Origin: Steromphala cineraria | Taxonomy: Eukaryota > Mollusca > Gastropoda > Trochida > Trochidae | Reading direction: 5' to 3' | Assembly (NCBI GenBank): GCA_916613615.1 | Contig: OU744727.1 | Coordinates: forward strand, 14,702,093 to 14,766,092 | DNA: 64,000 bases | Part shown: piece after piece, positions 48,301-57,329 of the stretch | Position numbering within the stretch: position 1 is the stretch's first letter | How the letters are laid out: the number at the start of each line of letters is the position of its first letter | The notes under the pieces: model-generated | Database searches by the model: none | Told to the model about the DNA's origin: nothing | Seen by the model: only the letters and a program-made list of their open reading frames with translations | Made by a program: the position numbers and the translations under genes

Positions 48301-50387
48301 ACAAGAATAGTAGAGACTGGGTGTTGATAGACTATCGTGACGTGACGGCCCAGATATAGATCCCATTGAACATGTTTGGGACAGGATCGATCATTGAATT
48401 CGAAGTATGGATAACTGGCAACATATTGCTATGTAATTTGTCCAACTAAGGTACACCTGAGAATCTTGTATGGATAATTCATAGATTTTATTAGTACAAC
48501 TACTGAAAAATGTTCTTTACAACACTAGCACAATTAGTGCAAATACCATATAGTATATGTATATTTAGTATATATATCGTATATGTTCAAAATACATGTT
48601 TCTATAACATACTTCATCAAGTTGTAAAACGATCCTTTCTACTTTCCCAACTGTAAGTTGTTGTTTTTTTGCGTTGACAATCAGAATTTGCAATATTTTA
48701 AAATGTACTTTAATGATAATTACTCACCAAGAAACGCCATGGCGACTGATGCGAGTATTGTTAAACCACTGAGCACATTTAGAAACACTGCAAAATAAAT
48801 TCGATTGAAACAATTCAATTAGGATATTTTACAGAAAACGATAAATTGATTATATTGTGATGAACATTTGCATAGTGATGATATGTGTGTCTTTAGATTA
48901 ATGTGGCATGGGAGTTTTAAATATATGTCCAACTATATGACTATTTATTCAAATGCTTAGTCTTCTTAGAAATTAATAATGATTTTAACACAAAAACTTC
49001 CCGTATATTATGCACTCCTATTCTAAAGTTACTACTTATGATATATATAATCTGTCTGAAGATGTTATAAACGTTTCAACAAGATCTTGATTATTCATTC
49101 AATCGTAGTTTAAAATTAAGACCAACTTTTGAGGGGCAAATATTTACGCACCTCGGCAAATATCTATGCACTTTGGTAAATATATATGCACTTTGGTAAA
49201 TATCTATGCACCTTTGCAAATATCTACGCACCCTGGCAAATATCAATGCACCATTCATTCTTACCATCAAAATTCAATTTCAAACTGTACTAACCCATTG
49301 TTTTAAGAGAAACAGACAAACGGTATTCTCGTTCCCTCTATTGATATCATATCATCTAACCAATCGGTTTTATTCTGAGGAGGGTCAGAGTATAACCGGA
49401 CAGTATCTATTACCTCGACATCTGCTTCACACTGGGAATAGCACTCTAGAAGGTTCCAAAAACTTGTTCAACATTACCAAGTCTTATGTTCCCCAAGCTT
49501 TTAACACTCTGTGCAAAAGAGAGGCAAATTTAACCGTTAAACTTAAGATTTATTGAATATTTCTATAAGTGATGAACATTTATTTGACATTCCCATAACG
49601 TTGAATTACCTTTCTTAGAATCCACCGGGGAATCGTCGTCCGCTGTCACTGCAACATTATCACATAATTAATTGGTGATTGTAGGAAAATACAGGAGCTC
49701 CAACTTTAGAAAATAGAGTCATTGGCTCTGTAGCTCACCAGGCTTCATATGTACGTTTGCTGTAGGGTGTGGCCAATGTGGTCCCACAGGGGCCAGAGGG
49801 TCGCCAATCCTAAAGTTCAGTTTATCGGCGATGTTATTTCAGACACATGTAATCAATTTAGAAATGGAAATTTCTCAAATACTCAATTGATAATTAGGGT
49901 ATAGGATCCAAAGGTTCACTAGGAGTCTTTACACAAGGTTTCGGCTTTCTAGGCATTGTGCTTCTAGAAAAGAAGATCAAAGGGCGTTTAAAGGGCGTGA
50001 CCTCTGTGGTCTTTGTAAGAGGACACAGGGCCACCAAAGCTATGTACATAATCCTCATAGGTTTTTAATTAAGGAGTTGGTACACAAAGGTTCAGCTTTC
50101 TAGGCCTTATGCTTCCGGAAAAGTAAATGAAGCACCACACTTATTAAGGACCACAGGGCCACCAAAGCTATAAATTATAACCCTCACTAATCAAGGAGTA
50201 TGTACAAAGTGTCAGCTTTCTGGGTCTTATTAAAAGATAAAAAATTCACAAAGTTTATGGACGGCCAGACGCCGGACACCAAACCATGTCATGTGCCCAT
50301 CGGGCCTTACAGGCCGATGAGCTCAAAATCAGATAAATTGACGATTATTTCATTGTATTTTATTTACTTACTTGAAGTTTGTGCCAT
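30383..50387 (-). CDS. TMEM272-like four-pass membrane protein, copy 4
   Basis: Five minus-strand coding exons: 50372-50387 (ATG, MAQTS), 49610-49648 (acidic, TADDDSPVD), 48728-48787 (helix 1, [19 protein letters not shown]), 47963-48154 (192 nt, [20 protein letters not shown], helices 2 and 3) and 30383-30528 ([20 protein letters not shown], helix 4, stop TAA at 30385-30383). Sizes 16/39/60/192 equal the other copies, introns are phase 1 and sites are GT-AG. The product is about 150 residues. The DNCPSEPxLPI loop after helix 1 is the strongest TMEM272-like mark. Intron 4 spans about 17.4 kb and contains an LTR retrotransposon, a Tc1 relic and repeats. The last exon is linked to exon 4 by phase, sequence and the adjacent (ATC)n, but transcripts are needed to prove it. 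The C-terminal tail (LAILELCEY) differs from copies 2 and 3. Confidence 0.6.
30651..31213. mobile_element. MITE family A copy in intron 4 of copy 4
   Basis: 563 bp, starting TTAAAGATGCTGTATCATAC with a diverged inverse at the right end. It lies about 120 bp upstream of exon 5. Confidence 0.8.
31256..32152 (-). mobile_element. Truncated Tc1-like element
   Basis: The 3' part of a Tc1 element lies on the minus strand. Its left terminus follows TA within a TA-rich run (CTGATGGAAATGAATAAAGG). The other end is cut at about 32152 in an AATAATAAC run, so the transposase start and one terminal repeat are missing. Confidence 0.75.
31363..32152 (-). pseudogene. Tc1-like transposase, N-terminally truncated and frameshifted
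   Basis: Two minus-strand frames join at about 31750-31843. The first (32152-31844) holds the second DNA-binding helix region ([17 protein letters not shown]) and the first catalytic aspartate ([11 protein letters not shown]). The second (31749-31363) holds [14 protein letters not shown] and [17 protein letters not shown]. The spacing between the second aspartate and the glutamate is 34 residues, which is the DD34E signature of Tc1. The first helix-turn-helix is absent and there is at least one frameshift near GGSVMVWG. Inactive. Confidence 0.85.
32350..33260. repeat. Dispersed repeat, second copy (partner 29220-30340)
   Basis: See the partner for landmarks. This copy runs directly into the fragment at 33394-33476 that resembles the PHD end of the LTR element. 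Confidence 0.7.
33394..33476 (+). repeat. Fragment shared with the PHD end of the LTR element
   Basis: TGTGTCAACATCAC followed by AATTGACCATTTTCCAGTTT matches the inverse of 40137-40167. A further block, GACCGCGGGCAA, matches at 40072-40083. Translated, both read CVNIT and then LTIFQF. Confidence 0.7.
33480..35284. other. AT-rich stretch without recognised features
   Basis: It lies within intron 4 of copy 4. No gene, tandem repeat or transposon end was seen. Confidence 0.4.
35395..36330. repeat. 156-bp tandem repeat, six units
   Basis: Units start at 35395, 35551, 35707, 35863, 36019 and 36175, exactly 156 bp apart. Each has AAAAAGACTACTCCTCCTAA, ATGTTATACCCATGGTGATT and AAGATGGCCGCCATGGCAGC. 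The last unit is clearly diverged and the inner four are nearly identical. Confidence 0.92.
36331..38410. other. Interior of the large repeat
   Basis: No gene was found. Two related segments (about 36590-36740 and 37085-37250, both with AATACCACACA then CAGAGTTCAG) and diverged 156-bp-type units suggest an older expansion of the same kind. Confidence 0.4.
38736..40060. other. AT-rich stretch left of the LTR element
   Basis: It lies within intron 4 of copy 4. No gene was recognised, and no second LTR of the neighbouring retrotransposon was found here. Confidence 0.4.
40095..41567 (-). pseudogene. Integrase with C-terminal PHD-finger fragment
   Basis: The 490-codon frame contains a zinc-binding region that keeps His67, Cys103 and Cys106 but has lost the second His (VLG where relatives have HLG). 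The catalytic core has Asp135 ([10 protein letters not shown]) and Asp195 (IHTDQGRNF). The region that should hold the catalytic Glu is read out of frame (about residues 218-245), so the Glu is missing. A GPYVV module follows near residue 375. From about residue 440 comes a PHD-type zinc finger ([12 protein letters not shown], then [12 protein letters not shown]), which stops after CVNIT without the final C-x2-C pair. PHD fingers bind histone tails in other proteins, so a chromatin-targeting role like that of chromodomains in related integrases is an inference. Confidence 0.82.
41742..42230 (-). pseudogene. RNase H domain, broken
   Basis: The stretch from about 42230 reads [20 protein letters not shown] and then a stop at 42122-42120. 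It continues in the same frame as [25 protein letters not shown] and [16 protein letters not shown]. These are the middle and end of a Gypsy RNase H. The first catalytic block (TDAS in relatives) is missing, apparently through a deletion joining the RT connection to this point. Confidence 0.8.
42234..42929 (-). pseudogene. Reverse transcriptase
   Basis: The 231-codon frame contains RT motifs in order: [11 protein letters not shown] (about residues 81-91), [13 protein letters not shown] with catalytic Asp119, [16 protein letters not shown] (151-166) and FLDD at 181-184, the form of the YxDD box. After residue 190 the frame shifts out of the expected connection sequence. It overlaps the preceding protease frame by 4 nt. 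Not functional as it stands, because the connection and part of RNase H are lost. Confidence 0.88.
42926..43966 (-). pseudogene. Retropepsin-like aspartic protease region with altered active site
   Basis: The 346-codon frame has a retropepsin-like fold signature: [20 protein letters not shown] at residues 96-115, where the active site D(T/S)GA reads ETAA, and a later MILGL at the flap-end strand. Loss of the catalytic Asp (Glu101 here) should abolish activity. Residues 1-30 and the adjoining DNA (43880-44040) are a short imperfect repeat with [14 protein letters not shown] units. Whether ETAA is decay or a lineage trait cannot be told from one copy. Confidence 0.65.
44287..46663 (-). pseudogene. 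Gag region with N-terminal helix-hairpin-helix and CCHC zinc knuckle
   Basis: Frames in order are 46663-46277, 46255-45938, 45925-44915, 44951-44628 and 44631-44287. The first starts at ATG 46663 and carries a ComEA-type helix-hairpin-helix ([39 protein letters not shown]; residues 8-51). A Pro/Met-rich segment follows, then a charged possible coiled coil ([20 protein letters not shown]). The capsid-like part ([20 protein letters not shown], then [11 protein letters not shown]) leads to a frame with a heptad stretch, an SR-rich linker and one CX2CX4HX4C knuckle ([14 protein letters not shown]). Stops and shifts separate the frames, so the original extent is inferred. The leader from PBS to ATG is about 215 bp. 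Confidence 0.75.
46878..46893 (-). promoter_or_regulatory. Primer-binding-site-like sequence
   Basis: TGGCGCTGCGAACAGG lies one base inside the LTR end CCAACA. It starts with TGG, as a tRNA CCA end requires. I cannot name the tRNA. Confidence 0.6.
46895..47124 (-). repeat. Probable 5' LTR, about 230 bp
   Basis: On the minus strand it would start TGTTATGGCAGTTCCG and end CCCAACA, giving TG...CA ends next to the primer-binding site. It contains a hairpin (CAGTTCCGAATGC and inverse). With no second LTR to compare, the outer end is a best guess. Confidence 0.5.
47125..47262 (-). mobile_element. tRNA-derived SINE head
   Basis: On the minus strand there is CTAGTGGTAGAGTGTCC (box A-like) and GGGGTTCGATTCCCGG (box B), followed by CCAAAAGACGTTAAAAGG, which I recall from molluscan SINEs. 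The acceptor stem does not pair, so this is not a functional tRNA. The SINE is cut by the LTR element. Confidence 0.6.
47263..47962. other. Intron 4 sequence right of the LTR element
   Basis: No gene was recognised between the SINE head and exon 4 of copy 4. Confidence 0.4.
48340..48440 (+). pseudogene. Short Tc1 transposase fragment
   Basis: From 48353 it reads [14 protein letters not shown], a stop, then IRSMDNWQ, which is the end of a Tc1 DDE domain. It lies in intron 3 of copy 4 and no ends are visible. Confidence 0.6.
49136..49255. repeat. 22-bp tandem repeat, about five units
   Basis: Units of the form GGCAAATATCTATGCACCTT repeat with small changes in intron 2 of copy 4. Confidence 0.85.
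49709..50330. repeat. Dispersed repeat related to 57330-58130
   Basis: It starts with CATTGGCTCTGTAGCTCACC and carries diverged units with GGGCCACCAAAGCTA and CAGCTTTCTAGG, in intron 1 of copy 4. Confidence 0.75.
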
Positions 50388-51726
50388 GATGCGAAAGCGT
50401 CGTTGTTGTGTAGACCCTTTGTTAAAACATAAAAATGCAGTTTCAAATGTTGAATGAAAACATGTAGGTGATCAATCTGTTGTTATCATAATACATATAA
50501 CGTGTATCATAATGCCACTTGTCGTAATGATCGTTTAAAAGAATATATGTAAGGTGTATCATAATTAAATACTGAGCATTTGAATATATCCCAAATCCCA
50601 ATACTACATCCGATTACCCTACAACAACACATTTAAAGCGCAACTCCCGGGTGATTTTGCTCCAACTTCGTTCATTTATCTTCACAATGCATAGCATGTA
50701 CATTTCACAGACGTAAAAATCGCATTGATAGGTTATAAGCGATCAATTCAATACAACTCTTTGCCAATCGTAAAACAAAGCGAAAAACTGTACAGTTTAC
50801 GTCGCTTTTTGATTTTCAATTGTTGCCGATGGAATGTGTGACGTCAACTGTGGAAAACACGGCATGCAAAATGGCGTCTGTCGTATTATTAGCACTGACA
50901 GACAAATAAACACCGAGGGTTGTAGCGGCAAATCCATGTAAAAACGTGCAAGATGTCTGTACATAACTTTCTGAAGCAATAGTAGAAAGGAATAACCCCA
51001 ACATTGACGATAAAATTTGATAACTATAAATTAACCAAACCGGAAGTGAATCACTTCAATGAAATCGTACAGCGAAACAATGCGATCTTCAGTTGAAATA
51101 CTAATGTATGTTGGTTTGTTTATCATTGAAATTGCGTCTTTTTTTTCTGCTTTTTTGTAGTTTGATTTTGCAAAATACAGCACGATAGAAAGTCTACTTC
51201 CACAGAACATCGACAGGAAATACCAAGTTATAAGCAATGTTGTATACGTATACATAAAGGAAAGTTATCAAAATAATATGTTATGAACTGCATTACAATG
51301 TCGTAACAGGTGGACGTGAAATCGTCCAGAATATCCTTCAATAATTTTACAATTTTACTAAAATATCTATATATATCATAACATACTTAACCATCATGTT
51401 ACGGTCTTTATCTAATATATTATCAAAATAAAATTTCAATTGATTATATCTGCATTTAATAAGTGTTTTTACAGCAATTGATATTTAATATCAACGTTTC
51501 TGTCAATGATACTGTAGTTCAGAGTTTTAAAATTAAAAATAGTTCTTCAATTTTTCTCTGTTAATAAGATGCTTATCTGCTGTCAGCTGTGAAATATAAA
51601 ACTAAAAATTATTCAGATTTGTTTATTAAATGAATATCATCTTTAATATTATAACAGAATTATTAGAATATTAGAATTATATATTAATATCAACATTTTT
51701 GTAAAAATTAAATTCGAAATTCCTCC
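50388..51726. other. Upstream region of copy 4
   Basis: No gene was recognised. It does not resemble the 5' flanks of copies 1-3, so the control region of copy 4 may differ. Confidence 0.4.
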
Positions 51727-51860
51727 AGAGATAGTATCTCCTACGTAGGAGATAGTTTCTCCTACGTAGGACTTAGTATCTCCTACGTAGATGATACTAA
51801 GTCCTACGTAGGAGATATTAAGTCCTACGTAGGAGATACTAAGTCCTACGTAGGAGTTAG
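51727..51860. repeat. Array of TCCTACGTAGGA palindromes
   Basis: About seven copies of the 12-bp palindrome TCCTACGTAGGA (one cut short) are spaced by GATA/TAGT-type linkers. The centre at about 51790 is itself an inversion point, so the whole array folds back. Confidence 0.9.
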
Positions 51861-52450
51861 TTCTCTAGAATTGTTTTCCACCTTGACACTAATACGCTTC
51901 CGTAAAAACCTAATTGTTGATAAAAAAAAATTGTTACAAGATAATTTGCTGATGAAACAATGCAAAAGTGAGCGCAGCTCACATACCCCCGCCTGTAGTT
52001 TGGCCGCATTTCTTTGGCGAAAATAGTGAAAAGTCATATGTTCTGATAAGTCCTAGGATTGTTACCGTATTTTTCCATCACATGATATAGAAAATAACTT
52101 TAAAATTTATTTTTTCTGAATAGGTGTGAACTGGTATAACTATGATAATAAATGTTTTTCAACAAACTCTCACCTTCCATTCAGTTCCATGTAGGTCAAT
52201 TTATATTCCAATATATGTATTCTTTGCAGTGGTATCAACATCCCATTATATGTATTCTTTGCAGTGGTAACAACATCAGTCATGTTCTATGTTCATACAG
52301 TGTCCATATGAGTATCACAATAGGTCACAATCCCTTTCTTTTGATAAGATAACTTGAACGCAAAACAGTCACATTCACAATGTTTATAATATAAATACTT
52401 TATTTATCCTCCATTATGGGAGAGTACATAGGGAATGCGAAAACGCGATT
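51861..52450. other. AT-rich stretch without recognised features
   Basis: No gene was found. A short near-duplicate (TGTATTCTTTGCAGTGGTA) lies at about 52217 and 52251. Confidence 0.35.
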
Positions 52451-53756
52451 TTAAGGAGGTTGGATACCTTTGTTAATGCGCATCCACAACAGTCAGATTG
52501 TGCTATTTTAAAGCTTATGCTTTTATGTTTATGTTTCACTGAAAGTGTGAGATAAAAAAAATTAAAAATTAAATAATGATTTAGTTTAATAAAAAAACAA
52601 TGACTATGTTATATTTGTGAACATAAGTATTTGTTTTATGATAAAATCTATTTCACTAATTAACCTTAAGTACTAATGAAAATTTCTTAAAAGGGTAATG
52701 TTGACAGTGAAGAGTTATCTCCCCTGGATGTTAATTTTCATTGTTGTGGCTAAATTGAATGTGAATATCTCTGTTATCCGCTGGTGACATATTGTTTTTT
52801 CTTTTAAATCTTTATTATTATAAGGATATTTATATAGCGCACATATCCATCCACTAGTGGTTGCTCAAGGCGCTTACATTGTTTCCCCTGGTCAATGGCA
52901 TTCTTTCACCGTCCAATCATTTTTCCAATTCAACTCCCTGGGGAGTATTCAACCGGCATCCATATGTGGCGCTCAGTTTAAGGACCATTCTATGCCTCAG
53001 AGGGTACCCATTTACAGCTGGGTGAACTGAGGCACATAGTCACAGCAGTTTGTCCAACACTGCTGAACGCTGATAACCGACAGCTCGGCGTATGCACGTG
53101 TTCATGTATCTACCATTCAGCCACTGACATGAATTCGTGGGATCTTTTAAGTGCGTAGTTTTTGTTGCACTACACACTAGGGCTCCAGGGTGACACTTAT
53201 AGAGTTCTAACAGAGGTGAACTCTTGGTTTTTACACCTTGGCCTGGATGGGATTCGAACCCCGGACCTCAGCAACGTGAGACCGGCGCTCTTGCCGACTG
53301 AGCTATCCCGTACCCCAATATCTTATTCTAGTGTGTATTAACTATAAAATATATAATTTTCAAAAAAATCTTAATACGAGAAATCGATTTTTTTCACAAA
53401 AGAATAATATTTTACAAAAATAATCATACCAAAAGAAATGGTTATTTGTATGAATTTACTTCATATTATTTTCAAGTTCCTTTTTTCTGATTCAGTTTAT
53501 TTCCATACTGCAATGCCTTAATAGAAAAAAAAACATTTAAATAAAAATTATATTCAAAAGTAGTCTTAATAAGGAGTTTTTAAATTATTGTATTTTCATC
53601 ATTGGGTGCCCTAACGGATGGGACCTTTTTTGAACAAAAACTGTGGTGACATGGTATTTTTATGAAACAATTTGATTCAAGACATATTGTTCAACAAAAT
53701 AGGACCAAATTTAGCTATTTCTTAATACCTCGATATTTTGTATCCAACCTCCTTAA
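52451..53756. mobile_element. TTAA-ended DNA element with 17-bp perfect inverted ends
   Basis: The left end is TTAAGGAGGTTGGATAC at 52451 and the right end is its exact inverse, ending at 53756. The interior is non-coding and AT-rich and carries a nested SINE. TTAA ends are typical of piggyBac-type targets, but assignment needs a related autonomous copy. Confidence 0.75.
52811..53316 (-). mobile_element. tRNA-derived SINE, full length
   Basis: The head at 53316-53245 (minus) has box A TAGCTCAGTCGG and box B GGTTCGAATCC in tRNA spacing. The 3' end reads GTGCGCTATATAAATATCC and then ATAATAATAAA. That tail is shared with LINE 3' ends such as the one at 56779-56870. About 500 bp, nested in the TTAA element. 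Confidence 0.8.
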
Positions 53757-53850
53757 GTTTACAGAATGATGTACATTAGGCAATTAGAGTTCATATCGTA
53801 CACCAGGTAGTCACACAGAAAGCAGCTCACTCAGTTCATAGACCCGTCTA

Positions 53851-54245
53851 TTACTTCAGGAACAGCTTACAGAGTCTATGGGTATATCGGACAGCAATCT
53901 CACTGAATGTCTTGGTTTCACTTTCAGTCAGTTCTATGGGAGCTCTGCACGACAGCAGGCACTTTGTGAAGTGAGTGTCATTCATTGAGTGCATGCAAAC
54001 GCTCAAGTTTATTGGTCCAACATTCACCAGGTCACACCACAGTTCTTCTGTTACATCCTTGTTTCTGTCACACGGTGTCACCACATGCACAACATGGTCT
54101 GAGTATATCTTACCACAGAACTCACACAGAGTAGTGATACCATCAATGTTCCTCATGACCGAACATACCTTCACAAGGAAGTTAGCTGAAGCCCTCAATG
54201 AAGGATGTTCTCTTGCTATGATCCAGGCAGGGTGTATAGATAGTT
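53851..54245 (-). pseudogene. LINE ORF2 C-terminal fragment
   Basis: The minus frame from about 54245 reads HPAWIIAREHPSLRAS and then a zinc-binding end, CEFCGKIYSDHVVHVVTPC, as seen at the C-terminus of several non-LTR reverse transcriptases. The stop is at 53851. The reverse transcriptase itself is absent (5' truncated). Clade not assigned. Confidence 0.55.
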
Positions 54246-54400
54246 CTGGATGGATTGGGAGAATGCTTCAAGTTCAATGTCATCAGCTATGCGTTAATAT
54301 TATTTGAACCATTGAGATGAAACCCCTAAAAGGCACAACAGCCTCATATAGGCTACTGCCATGCCAAATTTGAAGTTTGTAAGTGGTATAGTTTTAGAGT

Positions 54401-55130
54401 AATGCTCCGGAAACGATTTCGGACGGACGGACGGACGGACGGACGCAAATTAATACTTTTTATGTTAAATGTTTTTATTGGATATCAGAGTACAAACATA
54501 AATAAATAAATGTTTTCCAGAAAAGCTACTCAATATATATATACCTGTCATTATTACTTTGAGTAATTGCTCAAGAAAATATGACATATTTTGGTTTGAA
54601 ATAAAGAAAATAAATGTGCTGTTCATTCAAATAATAAACAATTTTCAATATGGAACATGAAACATTCTTTTATGTTATTCCAATGTTTATAAAAGAATAT
54701 AGTTTAGAAAAAAAACCCACACGCATTGATTTTTTTAGTTTCAATTATATTTAACAAATGCCTCATGCATGAATGCTCCGGAAACGAATTCGGACGGACG
54801 GACGGACGCAAATTAATACTTTTTATGATCAATTTTTTTATATCAGAGTACAAACATAAATAGATAAATGTTTTCCAGAAAAGCCACTCAATATATGTAT
54901 ACCTGTCATTATTACTTTGAGTGATTGCTCAAGAAAATACGACATATTTTAGTTTGAAATAAAGAAAATAAATGTGCTGTTCATTCAAACAATTTACAAT
55001 ATGGAACATGAAACATTCTTTTATGTTATTCCAATGTTTATAAAAGAATATAGTTTAGAAAAAAAACACATGCATTGATTTGTTTTAGTTCCAATTATAT
55101 TTAACAAATGCCTCATATTTGTTAATCATG
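54401..55130. repeat. 371-bp tandem duplication
   Basis: Two units start at 54401 and 54772 (AATGCTCCGGAAACGA), each followed by a GGAC run (five versus three repeats) and closely matching AT-rich sequence to about 55130. A recent direct duplication. Confidence 0.9.
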
Positions 55131-56778
55131 GAAATATTCATATTAACATAAATAAAACATAAATTATCATTGTCCCAGAAAAACTGGATAAATATAAATT
55201 TTGTTCAGTCACATTTATTTCCAAATGAATATTTCCATTTTATGTTTCACATAAAACTATTCTTGAATGATGGAACATTTTCTTCCTTTTAAACATTAAT
55301 AAATGTATTTATGAAAATTGAAACGAAAACAAATACTTCCTTCACTGCTTGCGTCTATTCGAGGAAATACAGTTTCCTTCTAGACCACAGGAACCCGATA
55401 TCGTAAATAAAATGTAGGTAAAACGTAGATAAGAAAGAACCACCCCTCTGTATAATTGACTACTCAAACCTGTGGCATGATCCATGCCATTATCTAGTCC
55501 AGGAGCAGATACCACATTGTTACAAAAGCTACAAATCCCAATCAGTACATATTTCTAGCTATGCAACATTCTTTCCCCACAGATGCAGCTCTGCGCTAAC
55601 TCGGGTATGACTGAGCTGTCTCTGTGGGGAGAGAATGGCTATGCAAGGACGAAATAGATTTTCAGCGAGTGGACCTATAATCATGGGTTAGTAAGTCTAG
55701 GTTAGTACGGTATAACGATATTTATGTATGTACATGCAATGGGGATGTTGTTATACTAAAAGAATGCACAAAATGTACAATTGCAATGGAAAACAAACAA
55801 AACAAAAGCGGCAAACAAAGTAAATCGTAGATGACAATTTCACATTCGATTTCCTAAATTTTAACACCTAAATTGATTTCCAGTTCTTGATTTAACGTTA
55901 AATTATTCAAAATATTCCAGAAAATAATTATGCCCATTTCATAGAAATTTCCTAGGTCGATCTTGCCCAATCTAGGTAATTACTTCGATTACCAATCTGG
56001 AATATCAATGTAGGGAACCTTATGGGTTGCAGGTGATTGAACGGACTATAAATGTTAATAGACTATAAACTGTTTAACATTATTCATTTCATAAATCTGA
56101 TGAAATGTTTATAGATAATTGATGTAAACAACGAACCAATTTTGTTCCAATCTTTCCCCCTTCTTTATAGACTTTTAACAAGAGTTAAAACTTGAGCCAC
56201 TCATTCAATGGTTAGAAATATATAAGCATTACCTCTGTCTCTGGGGTAGACATAAATGAATGTTGTGGGAGACCAAACACAAGTTATCTTCCCCTGACTT
56301 AAATATCGGAGAGCGCCCTCTAGAGACGGTTACGGGTCAGTTCGCCCCAAAACAAGTTCGGCAACATTTTGGGAAAACATGCGAAAAAAGCGCTGTCGCA
56401 CCGTAAATATAATCAATCATTAGGAAGATAATAGGCCCTGATATATGTGGAATCGATAATTTCTTTGTTATACATAACCAACTACACATAATAATATATA
56501 ATCATATCAAACCATACACATTGGTATGGGTTTATCATATATTAATTGGGGCGAACCGACCTGGGCCGAAACGAAACTAGGCCGAACTGGTTTGGGGGCG
56601 AACTGACCCGGAACCCTAGGGACCAAGGCGCGCCTGTCAAAGTTGCCGCCATCGCAACATCTACACCATACCGCAGGATGAGTAGATACGAGACGTGGAA
56701 GCTTCCCTGAATTAAAGCTGAATTAAATTCTCGAGGGGCAAGACTGTCGGGTCGGAAAACCGAGCTATTAGACCGGTC
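55131..56778. other. AT-rich stretch with one strong hairpin
   Basis: No gene was recognised. A 16-bp stem hairpin lies at 55568-55635. Around 56330-56600 there is GC-richer text with repeated GGGCGAAC/GGCCGAAC words (CCGAACTGG, CGAACTGACCCG) of unknown origin. Confidence 0.4.
55568..55635. repeat. Long hairpin
   Basis: ATTCTTTCCCCACAGA pairs with TCTGTGGGGAGAGAAT with one G-U, and an inner CAGCTC/GAGCTG stem closes the loop. It could be a structured RNA or a repeat end. No further evidence. Confidence 0.6.
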
Positions 56779-57200
56779 AGTTAATAATAATAATAATAGA
56801 GTATTTATACCGCGCATTCATCAATGCTAGAGCATGCTCGAAGCGCACAAATATGGATTGTAAAAATGTCACAACTGGAAGGCGATTTTGAACATGTGAG
56901 TCTTGAGTTGGGTCTTAAAGATCTGGTAATCACAACAGTCTCTTAGACTCTGTGGGAGATTGTTCCAAGCATCAGATGCTGCAAAAGTGAAAGATCTTTG
57001 TCCATATTGCATTGATTTCACTTTTGGTGTCACCAGCAGGCACTTGTCCTGTGAACGTAGTGAGCGGGATGGAGTGTACACTGTCAGGAGGCTGGAAAGG
57101 TATGTCGGTGCAGTTCCAGCGAGGCAGCGAAAAACCAGACATAGAAGTTTGAACTTGATTCTATGCTCAAGAGGAAGCCAGTGGAGAGAGAACAGAAGTT
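56779..57200 (-). mobile_element. L2-type LINE 3' end, 5' truncated
   Basis: The coding tail on the minus strand (about 57196-56869) reads LHWLPLEHRIKFKLLCLVF, then TYLSSLL, TPSRSLRSQDK, GQRSFTFAASDAWNNLPQSL and FKTQLKTHMF. This is the conserved C-terminus of L2/CR1-like LINE ORF2. The 3' UTR has GCGCTTCGAGCATGC and GCGCGGTATAAATACTC and ends in (ATT)n at 56798-56779. Confidence 0.82.
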
Positions 57201-57329
57201 AAAGTGTTTATTCATGAATAATCAGATTTATAATAGGCCTGTCTCAAATGTAAAAGTCAATCGACATCTGCACAAAACGATAAGCTAAACCCCGTCATTC
57301 GTTGACATCTTAATGAAATTGTTTGATTA

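Noticed and set aside
53245..53316. tRNA gene on the minus strand
   Set aside because: The boxes are good, but it is continuous with a 500-bp SINE that ends in a LINE-like tail.
53975..54307. Plus-strand 110-residue frame
   Set aside because: It is antisense to the LINE C-terminal zinc end, which is the recognisable coding strand.
54373..55130. CRISPR-like or satellite array
   Set aside because: There are only two 371-bp units and no short repeats with unique spacers.
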